Assembly: GCA_030998015.1 (NCBI GenBank)
Contig: JARWMV010000089.1
Coordinates: 1-64,000 of the forward strand
Length of the DNA stretch: 64,000 nucleotides
Direction: 5' to 3'
Origin: Ceratorhiza oryzae-sativae
Taxonomy: Eukaryota; Basidiomycota; Agaricomycetes; Cantharellales; Ceratobasidiaceae
In this document: piece after piece, positions 46,190 to 56,285 of the stretch
How positions within the stretch are numbered: position 1 is the stretch's first letter
How the letters are laid out: every line of letters begins with the position of its first letter
Notes under the pieces: model-generated
The model's input: only the letters and a program-made list of their open reading frames with translations
What the model was told of the DNA's origin: nothing
Database searches by the model: none
Position numbers and translations under genes: made by a program

Positions 46190-46862
46190 TGATGAAAAGG
46201 ATGACGATAACCTGGTTGATTCATCTGGGTGGCAAGAACTAAAAGTAAGATGCGATTTGATAAATAAAACGCATACAGACCGATTTCTTCAGAGGGGAGA
46301 GATGGCTGAAATAATTAGCGGGGGCAACGACACGCGTTTTGGCGGAAAGCGGATAATTGATGATCCGCATCTTATCGCATGTGAAAACAATTCGAATAGT
46401 CCGACCAAGCTCAACCTAGGTATGTATTTTGTGGTGAAGGAATGAAATGCCCTCATCAGTTTTTCAGGACTAGTCGTGGGAGACGGCATCAACCAACGCT
46501 TCGAGCCAGTGTATTTATGGAACAACTTCACGTACGTAACTATAGATTCATTTGCATAATGTACTAATTGGATGTGCATTCGGTACAGACGTGGGTCGAC
46601 CATCATTACAGAGTTTACACCCATTGTAAAAGCCTATGTGACTAGAAAATACGAAGGTGTGTTGATTTGCTGGTCCAAAATTTTGCTAATTACGCATTCG
46701 GGTTCAGAGGGTACTCCAATAACCGAACATATGCGAACCGAGTGGATATGGTCCCAGGACCTCAGTAGAATTGAGGATGGAGCAGGTTGGGTGGTCACTT
46801 GGAATAAACGATCCGGAAAGTACCGCATAGAGTCGAAAGAATTCAACTCGGCTTCCACTGAA
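46190..46862 (+). pseudogene. Family-X paralog 2, 5' part lost
   Basis: The 3' two thirds of the family plan are recognisable: DNLVDSSGWQELK, RGEMAEIISGGNDTRFGGKR, VVGDGINQRFEPVYLW, TIITEFTPIVKAYVTRKY and WIWSQDLSRIEDGAGW, with introns at the same places as in the intact copies. The first three exons (start methionine, FPVVW block, FRAGG-like block) are absent; the preceding sequence is an unrelated minus-strand fragment. The frame after GAGW runs on past the usual end without the family C-terminus. It is a truncated copy. Confidence 0.65.
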
Positions 46863-47430
46863 TTTCATCCGTATTCTGAAAGCCGTCGTTCAGTGGTCGA
46901 TATTTGGCCTAGCAGCACTCATTCTCCCTCCTGTTCGCTACCTCTCAGACTTGTCGGCCATACCTGCCCGTTTTTCTCGGCGTGTGGCAGGTCCCGGAGA
47001 AGTGTAGAACGTAATGGATTTTTGTTAATTGAGTCATAGACCCGTCATTACTTTGCCATCTCGCGGAACCTAAGAAGAGGTCAGGTGTCTTGCACAGAGC
47101 ATATGACCCAGGTGCTACGGTCAAGCCGATTCCACGACTGACCACGAGGTCGCAATTGGACCAAGGAAGATCCATAGAGTAATCCACAGCATCATTCGTT
47201 TGGTGAGTCGTAATTCCTTCCCCAATGATGAGTGGAATTGTTGCGTAGCTTTACGGTCGGCAGCCCATTTCCTTCGACTGGCGTCCACGGCGGTCAGGTA
47301 AAGCTCATGTGGACGAGCATCTTGTTAAGTTGGGTGGTATTCACTCGGAACAAGGAGCTTCTGTGATATGCCTTGCGCCCTGCGCCTTTTCGCCGCTCTG
47401 CTAATTTGGCAACAGCGAGCCCAGTTTAGG
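46863..47430. other. Upstream region of hemopexin gene A
   Basis: This interval runs from the end of paralog 2 to the TATA box of hemopexin gene A. No gene is recognisable in it. Confidence 0.35.
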
Positions 47431-47437
47431 TATAAAA
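47431..47437 (+). promoter_or_regulatory. TATA box of hemopexin gene A
   Basis: TATAAAA lies 249 bp before the ATG. A likely 5'-UTR intron (GTAAGT at about 47619, AG before CCACAACCATG) accounts for part of the distance. The tandem copy has the same layout. Confidence 0.6.
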
Positions 47438-47679
47438 GGCGCTCGGTGGACAATGAGCCTACCATCAGTCGACTCTTCAGCCCCAGCTGTGAGCAATGGT
47501 TCTCCACTCCTTCTGGATTTTGTTATTAACCCCCCCCCCCCCCACCTTTTTATTTATAGCTTCAAGTCGCTTCTTTCATTGCCCAAAATTCTCTCATATC
47601 TTCTTCAAAGCATCTTTCGTAAGTGCTTCACAAAATAAGGACGACATATTTGACATACCTGCCACCGGTAGCCACAACC

Positions 47680-48348
47680 ATGGTCGGAAACGGTCGCGCT
47701 GCACTCAACATCCAAGGCACCAACGAGTCCTACTTTTTCCAAAACTCCAAATTCTGCCAAATCCAATGGCACCCAGGCCAGACCGAAGGCGAAAAGCTCA
47801 TGTATGGCCCAGCCCAGATCGAGAAGGAGTGGCCGGCTCTGCAAAAGGCCGGGTTCAAGCAGGTCGACGCTGCACTCGAGATTGGGAATAACGTGGCCTA
47901 TATTTTCTGCGGTAAAAAATACTGTCGCGTGCGCGGCAAGGACGAAATCGTCGGGGACGTACAGGACATCACGACTGGCTGGCCATCGCTCAAGAAGGCC
48001 AAGTTTGAAACGATCGATGCGGCACTTCGGACCCCAGGCCATGTGAACCAGGCGTATTTCTTCTCTGGCGACAAATATGTTCGTGTCGAATACGAGGTCG
48101 GGCAAGCGAACGACAAGATTATCGACGGGCCCAAGTCAATTCGCGAGGGATGGCCAAACTTGACGTTCGAGCGGATCGATATAGCGCTCCCGCGACCGGA
48201 CAATGACCAGCAGGGCGTTTATTTATTCTCGGAGGACAAGTATATGCAGGTCAAGGTTGATGTGGGTGGAGCAAAGGATGAGATTGTGAGCAATGAGCGT
48301 GAGGTGGCCAAGTACTGGCCCGCTCTGAAGCAGGCTGGGTTCTACTAG
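47680..48348 (+). CDS. Hemopexin-repeat protein A, 222 aa
   Basis: A single-exon coding frame starts MVGNGRAALNIQGTNESYFF and contains four hemopexin-like repeats of about 50-55 residues, beginning near residues 6, 60, 110 and 165. Each has an A-A-L/I-D-A-A-L strand, a YFF or YIF strand with S/G-D/K-K-Y, and a W-P-x-L-K-x-A-x-F close. This gives the four-bladed propeller of plant PA2/LS-24 albumins and other one-domain hemopexin proteins. There is no signal peptide, so it is probably intracellular. Ligand is unknown; polyamine or heme binding is known for relatives of this fold. The ATG at 47680 was chosen by alignment with copy B; an upstream in-frame ATG at 47623 lies in the likely 5'-UTR intron. 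Confidence 0.85.
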   Translation: MVGNGRAALNIQGTNESYFFQNSKFCQIQWHPGQTEGEKLMYGPAQIEKEWPALQKAGFKQVDAALEIGNNVAYIFCGKKYCRVRGKDEIVGDVQDITTGWPSLKKAKFETIDAALRTPGHVNQAYFFSGDKYVRVEYEVGQANDKIIDGPKSIREGWPNLTFERIDIALPRPDNDQQGVYLFSEDKYMQVKVDVGGAKDEIVSNEREVAKYWPALKQAGFY

Positions 48349-49634
48349 TCGATGCACTTGAAGTCTGACAGTGTGCTGGCAAGACGCTTGTTCCATGTCT
48401 GTGGCCACTTGTAATTCCATCAAGTATGATGCGCCAGTAATGAAATGAAATATACTTGTTGGAAATGTACAATTTGGGGAGGCTTTAGTACGCGATAGGT
48501 TGCTGAAAGACCCCGGTAAATGACTAATGCACGAGCCGGGCGAATGAATGGCTCAATTTGTATGAACAAAGCTACAAGTGATGGACAGAGTTCGTTGCAC
48601 AGCATCCGTTGACTGCTTTGCGTACCGAACTAAAACGAGACGAAATAATTCGCATGTATGGCTCCCTTTACATCAGAGCAATCAGATATCACTAAAAAGA
48701 CCCTCCCCCATTCAATGGATGGCAGATGTAGGCTGCTTACGGCGTTTACGTCCAAGGTTGCGGCTTGAATGATGCGTGCGAATCTAGAACATGGCAAATC
48801 AATATATTGAAGCATGGCTAAGATGACAAAAAAAAGGAAACGGCACCCCAATACACCCATATGACGTCTGGAACGGCCTCAGCCTATTCAAAAGGCAACA
48901 CATGCATACACACAACGTGTGTCGCACGCCTAGTCTCAACAAGAATCGGCATTAACGTTACGGTTGTGCCTCGGAACTCGATCGAACAGCAACCCCCAAG
49001 ATCCGGCGAGCTTTGAATGTATGCAGCCCAAGCTTCTTTGAGGGGAGGCTGCTTCGATCAGGGGAGCCACGCTGATCGTCAGATTCAGACGTCAAGCCGC
49101 AAGTTGTTTTGCTGTTTACTGCAAGACCATGGGCAGAATCAATCAGACCTGTTCAGAACGCGAACGGGTGCAATGTATGAGGCTGTATACTCTTGAGGGT
49201 AGGTCGTAGGTTCAATTCCCAAACAATCTCCAGAGCTAGGAGACTGGTGCGCCTTGAAATCGACAATATGGATAGCCATACCCAGTATTTCCTTCTTTCG
49301 CCGCGCCTCGACTCTTCTAGAACCTGCAGGGATAGGGAAATAAACGTAACGATGCTTATTTCGATTTGCTTTGCCCTAGACGATTGGATGTTTCGACTCA
49401 CCCTCGATTCCACGCCACCAATGGATGTATCAAAAATACTTTACGGCCGGGGGTGCATTTACTCCAAAAAGTATCTTCGAGGGCCGGTTAAAGTTCCGTT
49501 GAACACCTGACGCAGTCTTGCTCATTGCGAAGACACGAAAAGTTCAGCTTCTTTGGTGCACCTTGCGCCTCTTCCGGTGCGCCGTGCGCCGTGCGGTCAC
49601 CGTTGTGCATGAGGCGTTATAGGTCGTCTCTGGG
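48349..49634. other. Interval between the two hemopexin genes
   Basis: No gene is supported. GGTTCAATTCC at about 49207 looks like a pol III B box, but no A box or tRNA fold goes with it. Overlapping short open frames have no motifs. Confidence 0.4.
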
Positions 49635-49640
49635 TATAAA
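49635..49640 (+). promoter_or_regulatory. TATA box of hemopexin gene B
   Basis: TATAAA lies 240 bp upstream of the ATG, nearly the same spacing as in copy A. A likely 5'-UTR intron (GTAAGT at about 49809 to CCCAG at about 49869) lies between. Confidence 0.6.
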
Positions 49641-49874
49641 GCGTGGACTGGAACAATCCCAAGACATCAGCACTTGAGCGTCTACCTCTGGTAGAGCCCT
49701 TCCTACCTGATCTAGTTCGTCAACTGACAATCACTTGATTTCATTGCCGTGCAGAGCGACTCCACTCAACACTCGCAAAACTGGCAAGCATCTTTCACTA
49801 CTTTTTTCGTAAGTCAATCCACCCCCCCAAAAAAAACATCCGACTCAACCGACTCACCAATCTACCCAGCAACC

Positions 49875-50546
49875 ATGTCCAGCAACAGCCGCGCAGCACT
49901 CAACATCGAAGGCACCAACGAGACCTACTTTTTCCAGGGCACCAAATACTGCGTGGTCAACTGGACTCCGGGTCACCCCAAGGAACAAAAGCTCGTCCAC
50001 GGGCCAAACATGATCGAGAAAGATTGGCGCTCGCTCCGCGAGGCCGGGTTCAAACAAGTCGAAGCCGTGCTGCCGATCGGGAACCGCATGTCGTACATAT
50101 TCTGCGGCAAGAAATACTGCCGCGTTCGCGACAAGGAGGAACTCGTCGGCAAGGTCCAGAACATCTCCGATGGCTGGCCGTCGCTCAAAAAGGCCAACTT
50201 TGAGACCGTCGACGTTGCGCTCCGCGTTCCGGGCCACCCTCGCCAGGCCTACTTTTTCTCCGGTTCCAAGTTTGTTCGTGTCGAGTTTGAGGAAGGCCAG
50301 CTCGACGACAAGATCGTCGACGGGCCCCACCCGATTCACGAGCGCTGGCCAAAGTTGCCGTTCAGCGAGGTCGAAATGGCGCTGCCCCGCCCGGACAACG
50401 ATCAAAAGGGAGTCTACATGTTCTCGGGATCCAACTGCGTGCAGCTCATCATTGATGTGGGTGGACCAGACGACGAGATTGTGGGCGATGAGGAATCGAT
50501 TGCCAAGTTGTGGCCAGCGTTGAAAGAGGCAGGGTTTTATCACTAA
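49875..50546 (+). CDS. Hemopexin-repeat protein B, 223 aa
   Basis: This is a near duplicate of the gene at 47680: MSSNSRAALNIEGTNETYFF, then KKYCRVRDKEELVG, QAYFFSGSKFVRVE, WPKLPF, GVYMFSGSNCVQL and the terminal WPALKEAGFYH. It has four hemopexin-like repeats with the same spacing, the same single coding exon and the same 5'-UTR intron position. No signal peptide is present. The pair arose by tandem duplication of roughly 2.2 kb, and both frames are intact, so both are probably expressed. The role is unknown. Confidence 0.87.
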   Translation: MSSNSRAALNIEGTNETYFFQGTKYCVVNWTPGHPKEQKLVHGPNMIEKDWRSLREAGFKQVEAVLPIGNRMSYIFCGKKYCRVRDKEELVGKVQNISDGWPSLKKANFETVDVALRVPGHPRQAYFFSGSKFVRVEFEEGQLDDKIVDGPHPIHERWPKLPFSEVEMALPRPDNDQKGVYMFSGSNCVQLIIDVGGPDDEIVGDEESIAKLWPALKEAGFYH

Positions 50547-50772
50547 ACGTGTGCCTTGACAATCTTGTTTGATATGCAATCATTTGAGCGAGTTGAATGT
50601 ACCTGTAGCCAATTGAAAACTTGTTTGCTCGAAACGTATGATGGCAGGAGCGTGATTCAAGGTGGGGAGAGATCGAGTTGGGTGTCACGAGTGAAACGAA
50701 ATGAATAAATATACTCTGAAAAACTACACATCTCAGGACAGTCAAGTCTATTGACCCAGACATTCATGTAGT

Positions 50773-51757
50773 TTAGTAGACCTATACTCGGGGCAAGTTG
50801 TGAGCCAGTCCTCGTTTCGTTCGTTTCTAGGACCTCACCTCATCAAACGGTCGCGTATCCTTGAAACAGCTCTCCCACACCTCGTTGACCGCCCGCTCGG
50901 CCTCTTCAGGACTTTTACACGCCGGATTGGCAATAACGGAGAGGATCGCGCGTCGTCGAGCGCAGGCCTAGGATTTCCAGATGAATGCCGGGACCAATAT
51001 GAAATCGACCATCACTCGCACCTGGTGCTGTTTCGAAAAAGTCACAAACCCCCGCTGCGTCTCGCGAGTCCAGCGGCAATCACCACTCAGGCTAGCAGCA
51101 CGAATCTAGGTCATGCTAACATTACCACGACGAAAGCGCGACCAATAAAAAAAAGTCAAAGCCCACCTCGCTACACGCATGATGTCTGAGATTGTTCCAG
51201 TCGACTTTGAACTTGGCGTGGTCGTACATGTGAACGAGTTCATGGACGAGCGTGTCTTTCATGTGCGATTTGGATAAAAACCGGTCTTGGCATAGCAAAA
51301 CGCCGGCCTCGGGGCTGAACCCGCCCGCGCGCGTCGGGTCGCATGGACTGCAGTGGATGTGGTCTGGGCTCACGTTGGCGCCTTCGAGCGCGAGGTGCTT
51401 CATCATGAAAACCACGACGGGGCCTGAAGATTCCTAGTCAGTGTGAAGAGAAATAAATTGACTAAACTGACTGGTCTTCATGAGATCCAATTTCCACGCC
51501 TGGCATCTCCTCCATTGCGACTCTTCCAATTCGAGCCCCTTGAGTTGATCTCGTTTTGCTTTTTCCTCTTCGGTCAAGCCAAGTCCCGTAATATGAGACA
51601 AACTAGTCCTCCATCGTTCAAACGCGTTGGCTTCTTTGGTCGAACGGAACGAAGAGCCAAAAGCCGAGGTTGGGGTCGACATTTCGACGGTGAGACTGGT
51701 AGCTGACTCATCAGGGCGCTTGGGATGAGAGTGGCTTGCGAGGATGGACAGTCCCAT
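50773..51757 (-). CDS. ATP23: Mitochondrial inner-membrane protease Atp23 (M76)
   Basis: Five exons (51757-51472, 51423-51167, 51105-51022, 50967-50839, 50781-50773) give 254 codons. The product has the M76 zinc protease core: [12 protein letters not shown], the HEXXH motif in [42 protein letters not shown], a Cys-rich segment [19 protein letters not shown] and the closing [19 protein letters not shown]. Atp23 processes the Atp6 precursor and helps assemble ATP synthase in the intermembrane space. Conserved twin cysteines are visible. A second in-frame ATG at 51682 ([11 protein letters not shown]) is an equally likely start and would give 229 residues. The last exon is only 9 nt including the stop. 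Confidence 0.93.
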
Positions 51758-51813
51758 CGTCGGCTACCGACATTTGATCCCGCTCGCTTTCTCGTCCATC
51801 ACTCCAACTCATC

Positions 51814-52430
<617 letters not shown>

Positions 52431-52557
52431 ACTCGGAGTGGGAGCTCTCGCCGTCGGCTCGAGCGCCAACCAGGATAGCGCATCCTCCGCACGCTCGTCC
52501 GGTCGATGGGCGCCGTTTGTCTTGGCTCGCTGTTGTATTCATCGTCGTGTATTTTGC

Positions 52558-52989
52558 CTATGCATATTTGATTTCGGTGAATGTCGCTGTGCGATTCAGG
52601 ATTCGAAGGGGTTCGTCAGCGTGATTGGTCATCGAGTGTGTGTGAGAGAAGCGCCGGCGTCTGCTCGCCGATCCGGTTGGACCAGGCCCGCTGTGTTGAG
52701 AACCGCTGTGCCTAGCGCCCACGTCGAGGCGATGTGAGAGGTCCAGCGGTCGAGTGACGAGGGCATGGAGCAGCGCGCGACTATCGCTGGGCTCGTCCAC
52801 CGACGCGGGACTGGGCGAACAGCCGCACGTACGAGCACAATTCCGGATCGGCAGACCGCCGCCGAACACCCACAGACAAGCGCCCAGCTGATCGAGCGAT
52901 GCGCCGACAGATCGTGCCTGGCGGCAATCCTCCTCCGGGCCCGGCACCCGTGTCCCGCTGCGGCTCCATCGTCTCCGCCATGGATGTTG
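52558..52989 (-). other. GC-rich open frames, coding doubtful
   Basis: Two overlapping minus-strand frames (52558-52947 and 52781-52981) stay open in GC-rich sequence and begin with ATG. They show no family motif and no splice pattern, and they lie in the space that should hold the RPS30 3' end and the promoter of paralog 3. Chance open frames are the simpler explanation. Confidence 0.25.
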
Positions 52990-53027
52990 GCCGCGAAGAA
53001 TGTCAGCGGTGTTGGATGTGCTAGTGC

Positions 53028-53034
53028 TATAAAA
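53028..53034 (+). promoter_or_regulatory. TATA box of paralog 3
   Basis: TATAAAA lies 104 bp upstream of the ATG at 53132, followed by a CT/CA-rich start region. Confidence 0.6.
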
Positions 53035-53131
53035 CGCGCTGTCGTGGCCGCTTCATCCTCACCAGCAGCTTTCTACAGCTCTTTCACACCTCTTTGCATC
53101 CAACGCAACTCTTTGCTATCTATCCTTCGCA

Positions 53132-54168
53132 ATGGCCACCAAGACTCTCAACTTTTACACCTACAACCTCCAGAAGTGAGCAACAGGCGGGCGCCATATC
53201 GCAGAGTTGGAGCTAACGGCGACTACTCGCCTAGGGACACCACCGTCATGCTCATGTTCGATCCTCCCAACAGCGGCAAGCTCTTCAAGGACCAGTTCCC
53301 AGTCGTCTGGAGTAGGTGGAGCCCCAGGTCCCTTGCGGCGAATTCTGACAACAGCCGTGTGCTCTGTAGAGGTCATCACCTTCCGCGCAGGTGGACACGC
53401 CAAGGCCGTCGTGCGCTACAGCTCCCGCCTCGCCTTTGGATACGCTCAAATCGTACGTCGCCTCAATCAAGGCTAATTTCTCGATTCTAAATTTGAGAAC
53501 AGGACGACAGCAATGCGGTTGACGCTGCTGCATGGGTCGAGGTCAAGGTGCGCACTGATCCTATGTCCCCTCGTCGACATGTTTTTTTTTGACCGGAATT
53601 CGCAGAGCGGAGACATGACTTCGATCAAGGGCGATTCCGGCCTCAAGCGCTTTGGCGGCGTGACCAAGCGCGAGGACACTCGTCTCCTCGTTTGCAAGAA
53701 CAACACCAACCAGCGTGCCAACTTGAGCATTGGTAAGTGAGCATGTATGCGCGTCAGTCCTCGGGGTCTTATCGCCATATAGGATTTGTCAAGGGCGACG
53801 GTATTGACCAGCGCTTCGACCCTGTTCTCCTCTGGACTGGTGTTGGGTATGTAGAACATGTACAAGTTCAACTGGCCACAGCTGATCGATGCTCTACAGT
53901 GCCAAGTCGAACATCACCGCCCAGTTCACTCCCAGGCTCACCGCCTATGTCACCCGCGAATACCAAGGTACGCTTCCATACCCCTCGAATACACCCATCA
54001 AACTCACATAGATTCGCAAAAAAAGAGTCCCAGTACCTCCGCGGCGAAGTCGAGACCGAAGCCATCTGGCAACAAGACCTCAACTTGCTCGACGACGTCT
54101 CGAGCTGGAACTTTAGGGAGGACAGCGAGACCGGCTCGTTCTTTATCGAAAAGTCGAGCTCGATCTAA
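53132..54168 (+). CDS. Family-X paralog 3, intact, 216 aa
   Basis: Eight exons (53132-53175, 53235-53311, 53370-53452, 53503-53547, 53606-53732, 53783-53846, 53900-53967, 54026-54168) give one frame of 216 codons. It starts MATKTLNFYTYNLQK, then VMLMFDPPNSGKLFKDQFPVVW, read in parts, VITFRAGGHAKAVVRYSS, RLAFGYAQ, WVEVKSGDM, LKRFGGVTKRED, NNTNQRANLSIGFVKGDGI, QRFDPVLLW, ITAQFTPRLTAYVTREY and IWQQDLNLLDDVSSWNF, ending IEKSSSI. No signal peptide, membrane segment or catalytic motif is visible; alternation of hydrophobic residues suggests a beta-rich cytosolic protein. I do not recognise the family. It is the reference for the other copies. Confidence 0.8.
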
Positions 54169-54889
54169 GTCCGAGGCGTTGAGGTTGTTGTGCTACTCGG
54201 CTGGATTGGGGACGTTGTTTGCAGTATGCGCCTGGTTTGATGTACTCCTCTCTTTTCTGGTAATATGATATGCAGCTCTTTTCTGTTCATGTTGGGATTT
54301 ACATGAGGATCGGATTGCGTGCCGGATCCAAGGCGGAGGACTGGCCCCCGTTTGGGGCCGGTTTGTAGGATTGAGTGTTTTGCTCGTCGAAGATTCGCAC
54401 ACTGGTGTGGGACCCACGGTTCTGGCGCGGCTGTCGAGCTATCGAACGTTGCGGAAAGTGGTGGCTTTGTTTAACGCAGGTGTCTGGAGTGTGCGACCAG
54501 AGAGAGAGATGTACTACGCAAGAATTCTTTGGACTGGTCGAAGCCATTAGTACTCTATTCATAAAGAAGAGTTGGACCAAGATCTTGTTTCTATACTGAG
54601 AGCACGCTATCGCCTAGTCAGTAGCTGGCGGAAGAATAGCCAGGCCAGCTGATTCAACGAGTGCAATGTGGCTGTATGAGCCCTGATCCCCATTTACTCG
54701 ATGCGAAGCGCCGCGGCGTCGTGTGCCTCGGAGACGCTCTCCCGGCCCGGAAAATCGACCCCGGGCGTCGATTGGAACTCTGGTTTTCGGCGCTTGAATG
54801 AGACGACAGTCGTGTAAATATGGCTCGTTTCTGTGCCCTCCTCGCAGCACCTCGCTTGCCATCAAGTTATTGTTAGCACGCTGTGGCAT
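54169..54889. other. Interval between paralogs 3 and 4
   Basis: No gene is supported here. No TATA box comparable with those of the intact members precedes paralog 4, which fits its damaged state. Confidence 0.35.
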
Positions 54890-55922
54890 TCAGAAGGCTT
54901 GACTTTCAATCGTTCCATTTATCGCACTAAGTGGCGCAAAGGCAGCGCCCTATCCGAATCCAATGCTCTCGCTCTGTCCAGGGAAACGACTCTGATCCTA
55001 ACACTGGAGCCTCCTGAATCCTCAGAGCTTTATAGCAGCATGTTTCCCGTCGTATGGAGTAAGCAATCTCATATCGTCGTGGCGCTCATTCGATTGAGTC
55101 AAGCAGAGACGATTCAGCTGTCGGGAACAAGCAAGGCGCATTCCCCTGCCTCGGTCAAATATTCGGGCCGCCTCGGGTTTGGAATACCCCAAAAGGTATT
55201 CATGGCGTTGGACCATGATTCTCGGTCTTATTGCTTGTCCAGGATAACGACAACGTTGTTGAAGCTGGAATCTGGGTAGAAGTAGAGGCAAGCATTCATC
55301 CAGCCAAGCATGTTTAGGCCAACGCTCAGAGTCACTCTATCAGCCGGGAGATATCGTCAGACTGGACGGACAAGACGATTTTCGACCGGTCAAACATCGC
55401 AGAGACACCCAACTGGTGACCTGCAGAAACGAGTCTCTGGGGCTCGCGTGGACATATAGCTTGGTAAGGATTCACCCCAGCATTCAGCATCACTCGGAGT
55501 CCTGCGCTGCAGGTTTTGTGACGGGAGAAAGTGTGTACCAGCGATTCGAACCGTTTGTACTCTGGAAACTTGTCGGGTGCGTTTCTCGATGTGATAGCTT
55601 TGATCGAAAGCCGACGGTCACTCTCCAGGGATGGATCCGAGGTCGAGGCCAAGTTCAACCCGATTGTATCGGCGGATGCAACATCAGAGTACAAGGGTGA
55701 GCTCGACCGCCGAATCCGGAAACCGTATTTAAACTCTCTTTTTATCATCCAGAATCCTAGGTCATCAGCGGAGAGATCAACTCTGAGTGTATCTGGCGAC
55801 AGAACCTTGACCCGTTGGATTTTTTCAGTGCCTGGCGTTTCTCGGAGCATCAAGAGACGGGAGTTTTTTCAATCGAGCCTCAGAGACGAACGGGTCGAAG
55901 TGCTAGGCGCTTTCCGAACTGA
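54890..55922 (+). pseudogene. Family-X paralog 4, damaged
   Basis: Blocks match the family: LILTLEPPESSELYSSMFPVVW (in parts), SVKYSGRLGFGIPQK, VEAGIWVEV, PGDIVRLDGQDDFRPVKHRRD, LVTCRNES, GFVTGESVYQRFEPFVLW, VEAKFNPIV and ECIWRQNLDPLDFFSAWRF, with TGA at 55920-55922. The short first exon (MATK-type start) is not found, and the preceding frame reads into unrelated sequence. One intron uses a GC donor (GAG/GCAAGC at about 55288). At the donor after TYSL one base seems lost, so splicing there would shift the frame, although the intron can be read through in frame. It is probably a pseudogene or a very divergent copy; the left limit is approximate. Confidence 0.6.
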
Positions 55923-56285
55923 ATAGAGTTCTCTGCACAAGTTGAGGTCGAATATGAACATCCAGGTCATGAGGGCTTGGATACCATTCCAGTTGTAATT
56001 ATGTAGATTCCGAACCACTGGATGCTACCACTTTGTATGAGGAAAGCCACTCGAGTCAGTCCCGAGCTTGCTATTTTTAGCCTAGGGCTAGTTAAACACA
56101 ACATCCGATTCCTATACAAAATTTGATACAAATAGGTCACCAAAGTGATAAAACAAGTTCAGACATCCATAAGTATCAAGAAGAACGAAACAAGAACGAA
56201 AATAAGTCAGATTCAAGCGATGACGCAGTACTGGCCGCCACTGCCGCTGTCACCGCCGTCGCAGTTGACGGGCTCGGTGTAGGTA
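55923..56285. other. Interval left of the Tc1 element
   Basis: This is AT-rich sequence with no gene. A run of GCCGCCACTGCCGCTG at about 56233 precedes the target TA of the transposon. Confidence 0.35.

Noticed and set aside
47520..47545. C-run at 47530 as a functional element
   Set aside because: It is a simple homopolymer in the 5' region of the hemopexin gene with no further signal.
49150..49240. tRNA candidate with B-box-like GGTTCAATTCC
   Set aside because: No A box at the right distance and no T stem or acceptor stem could be paired.
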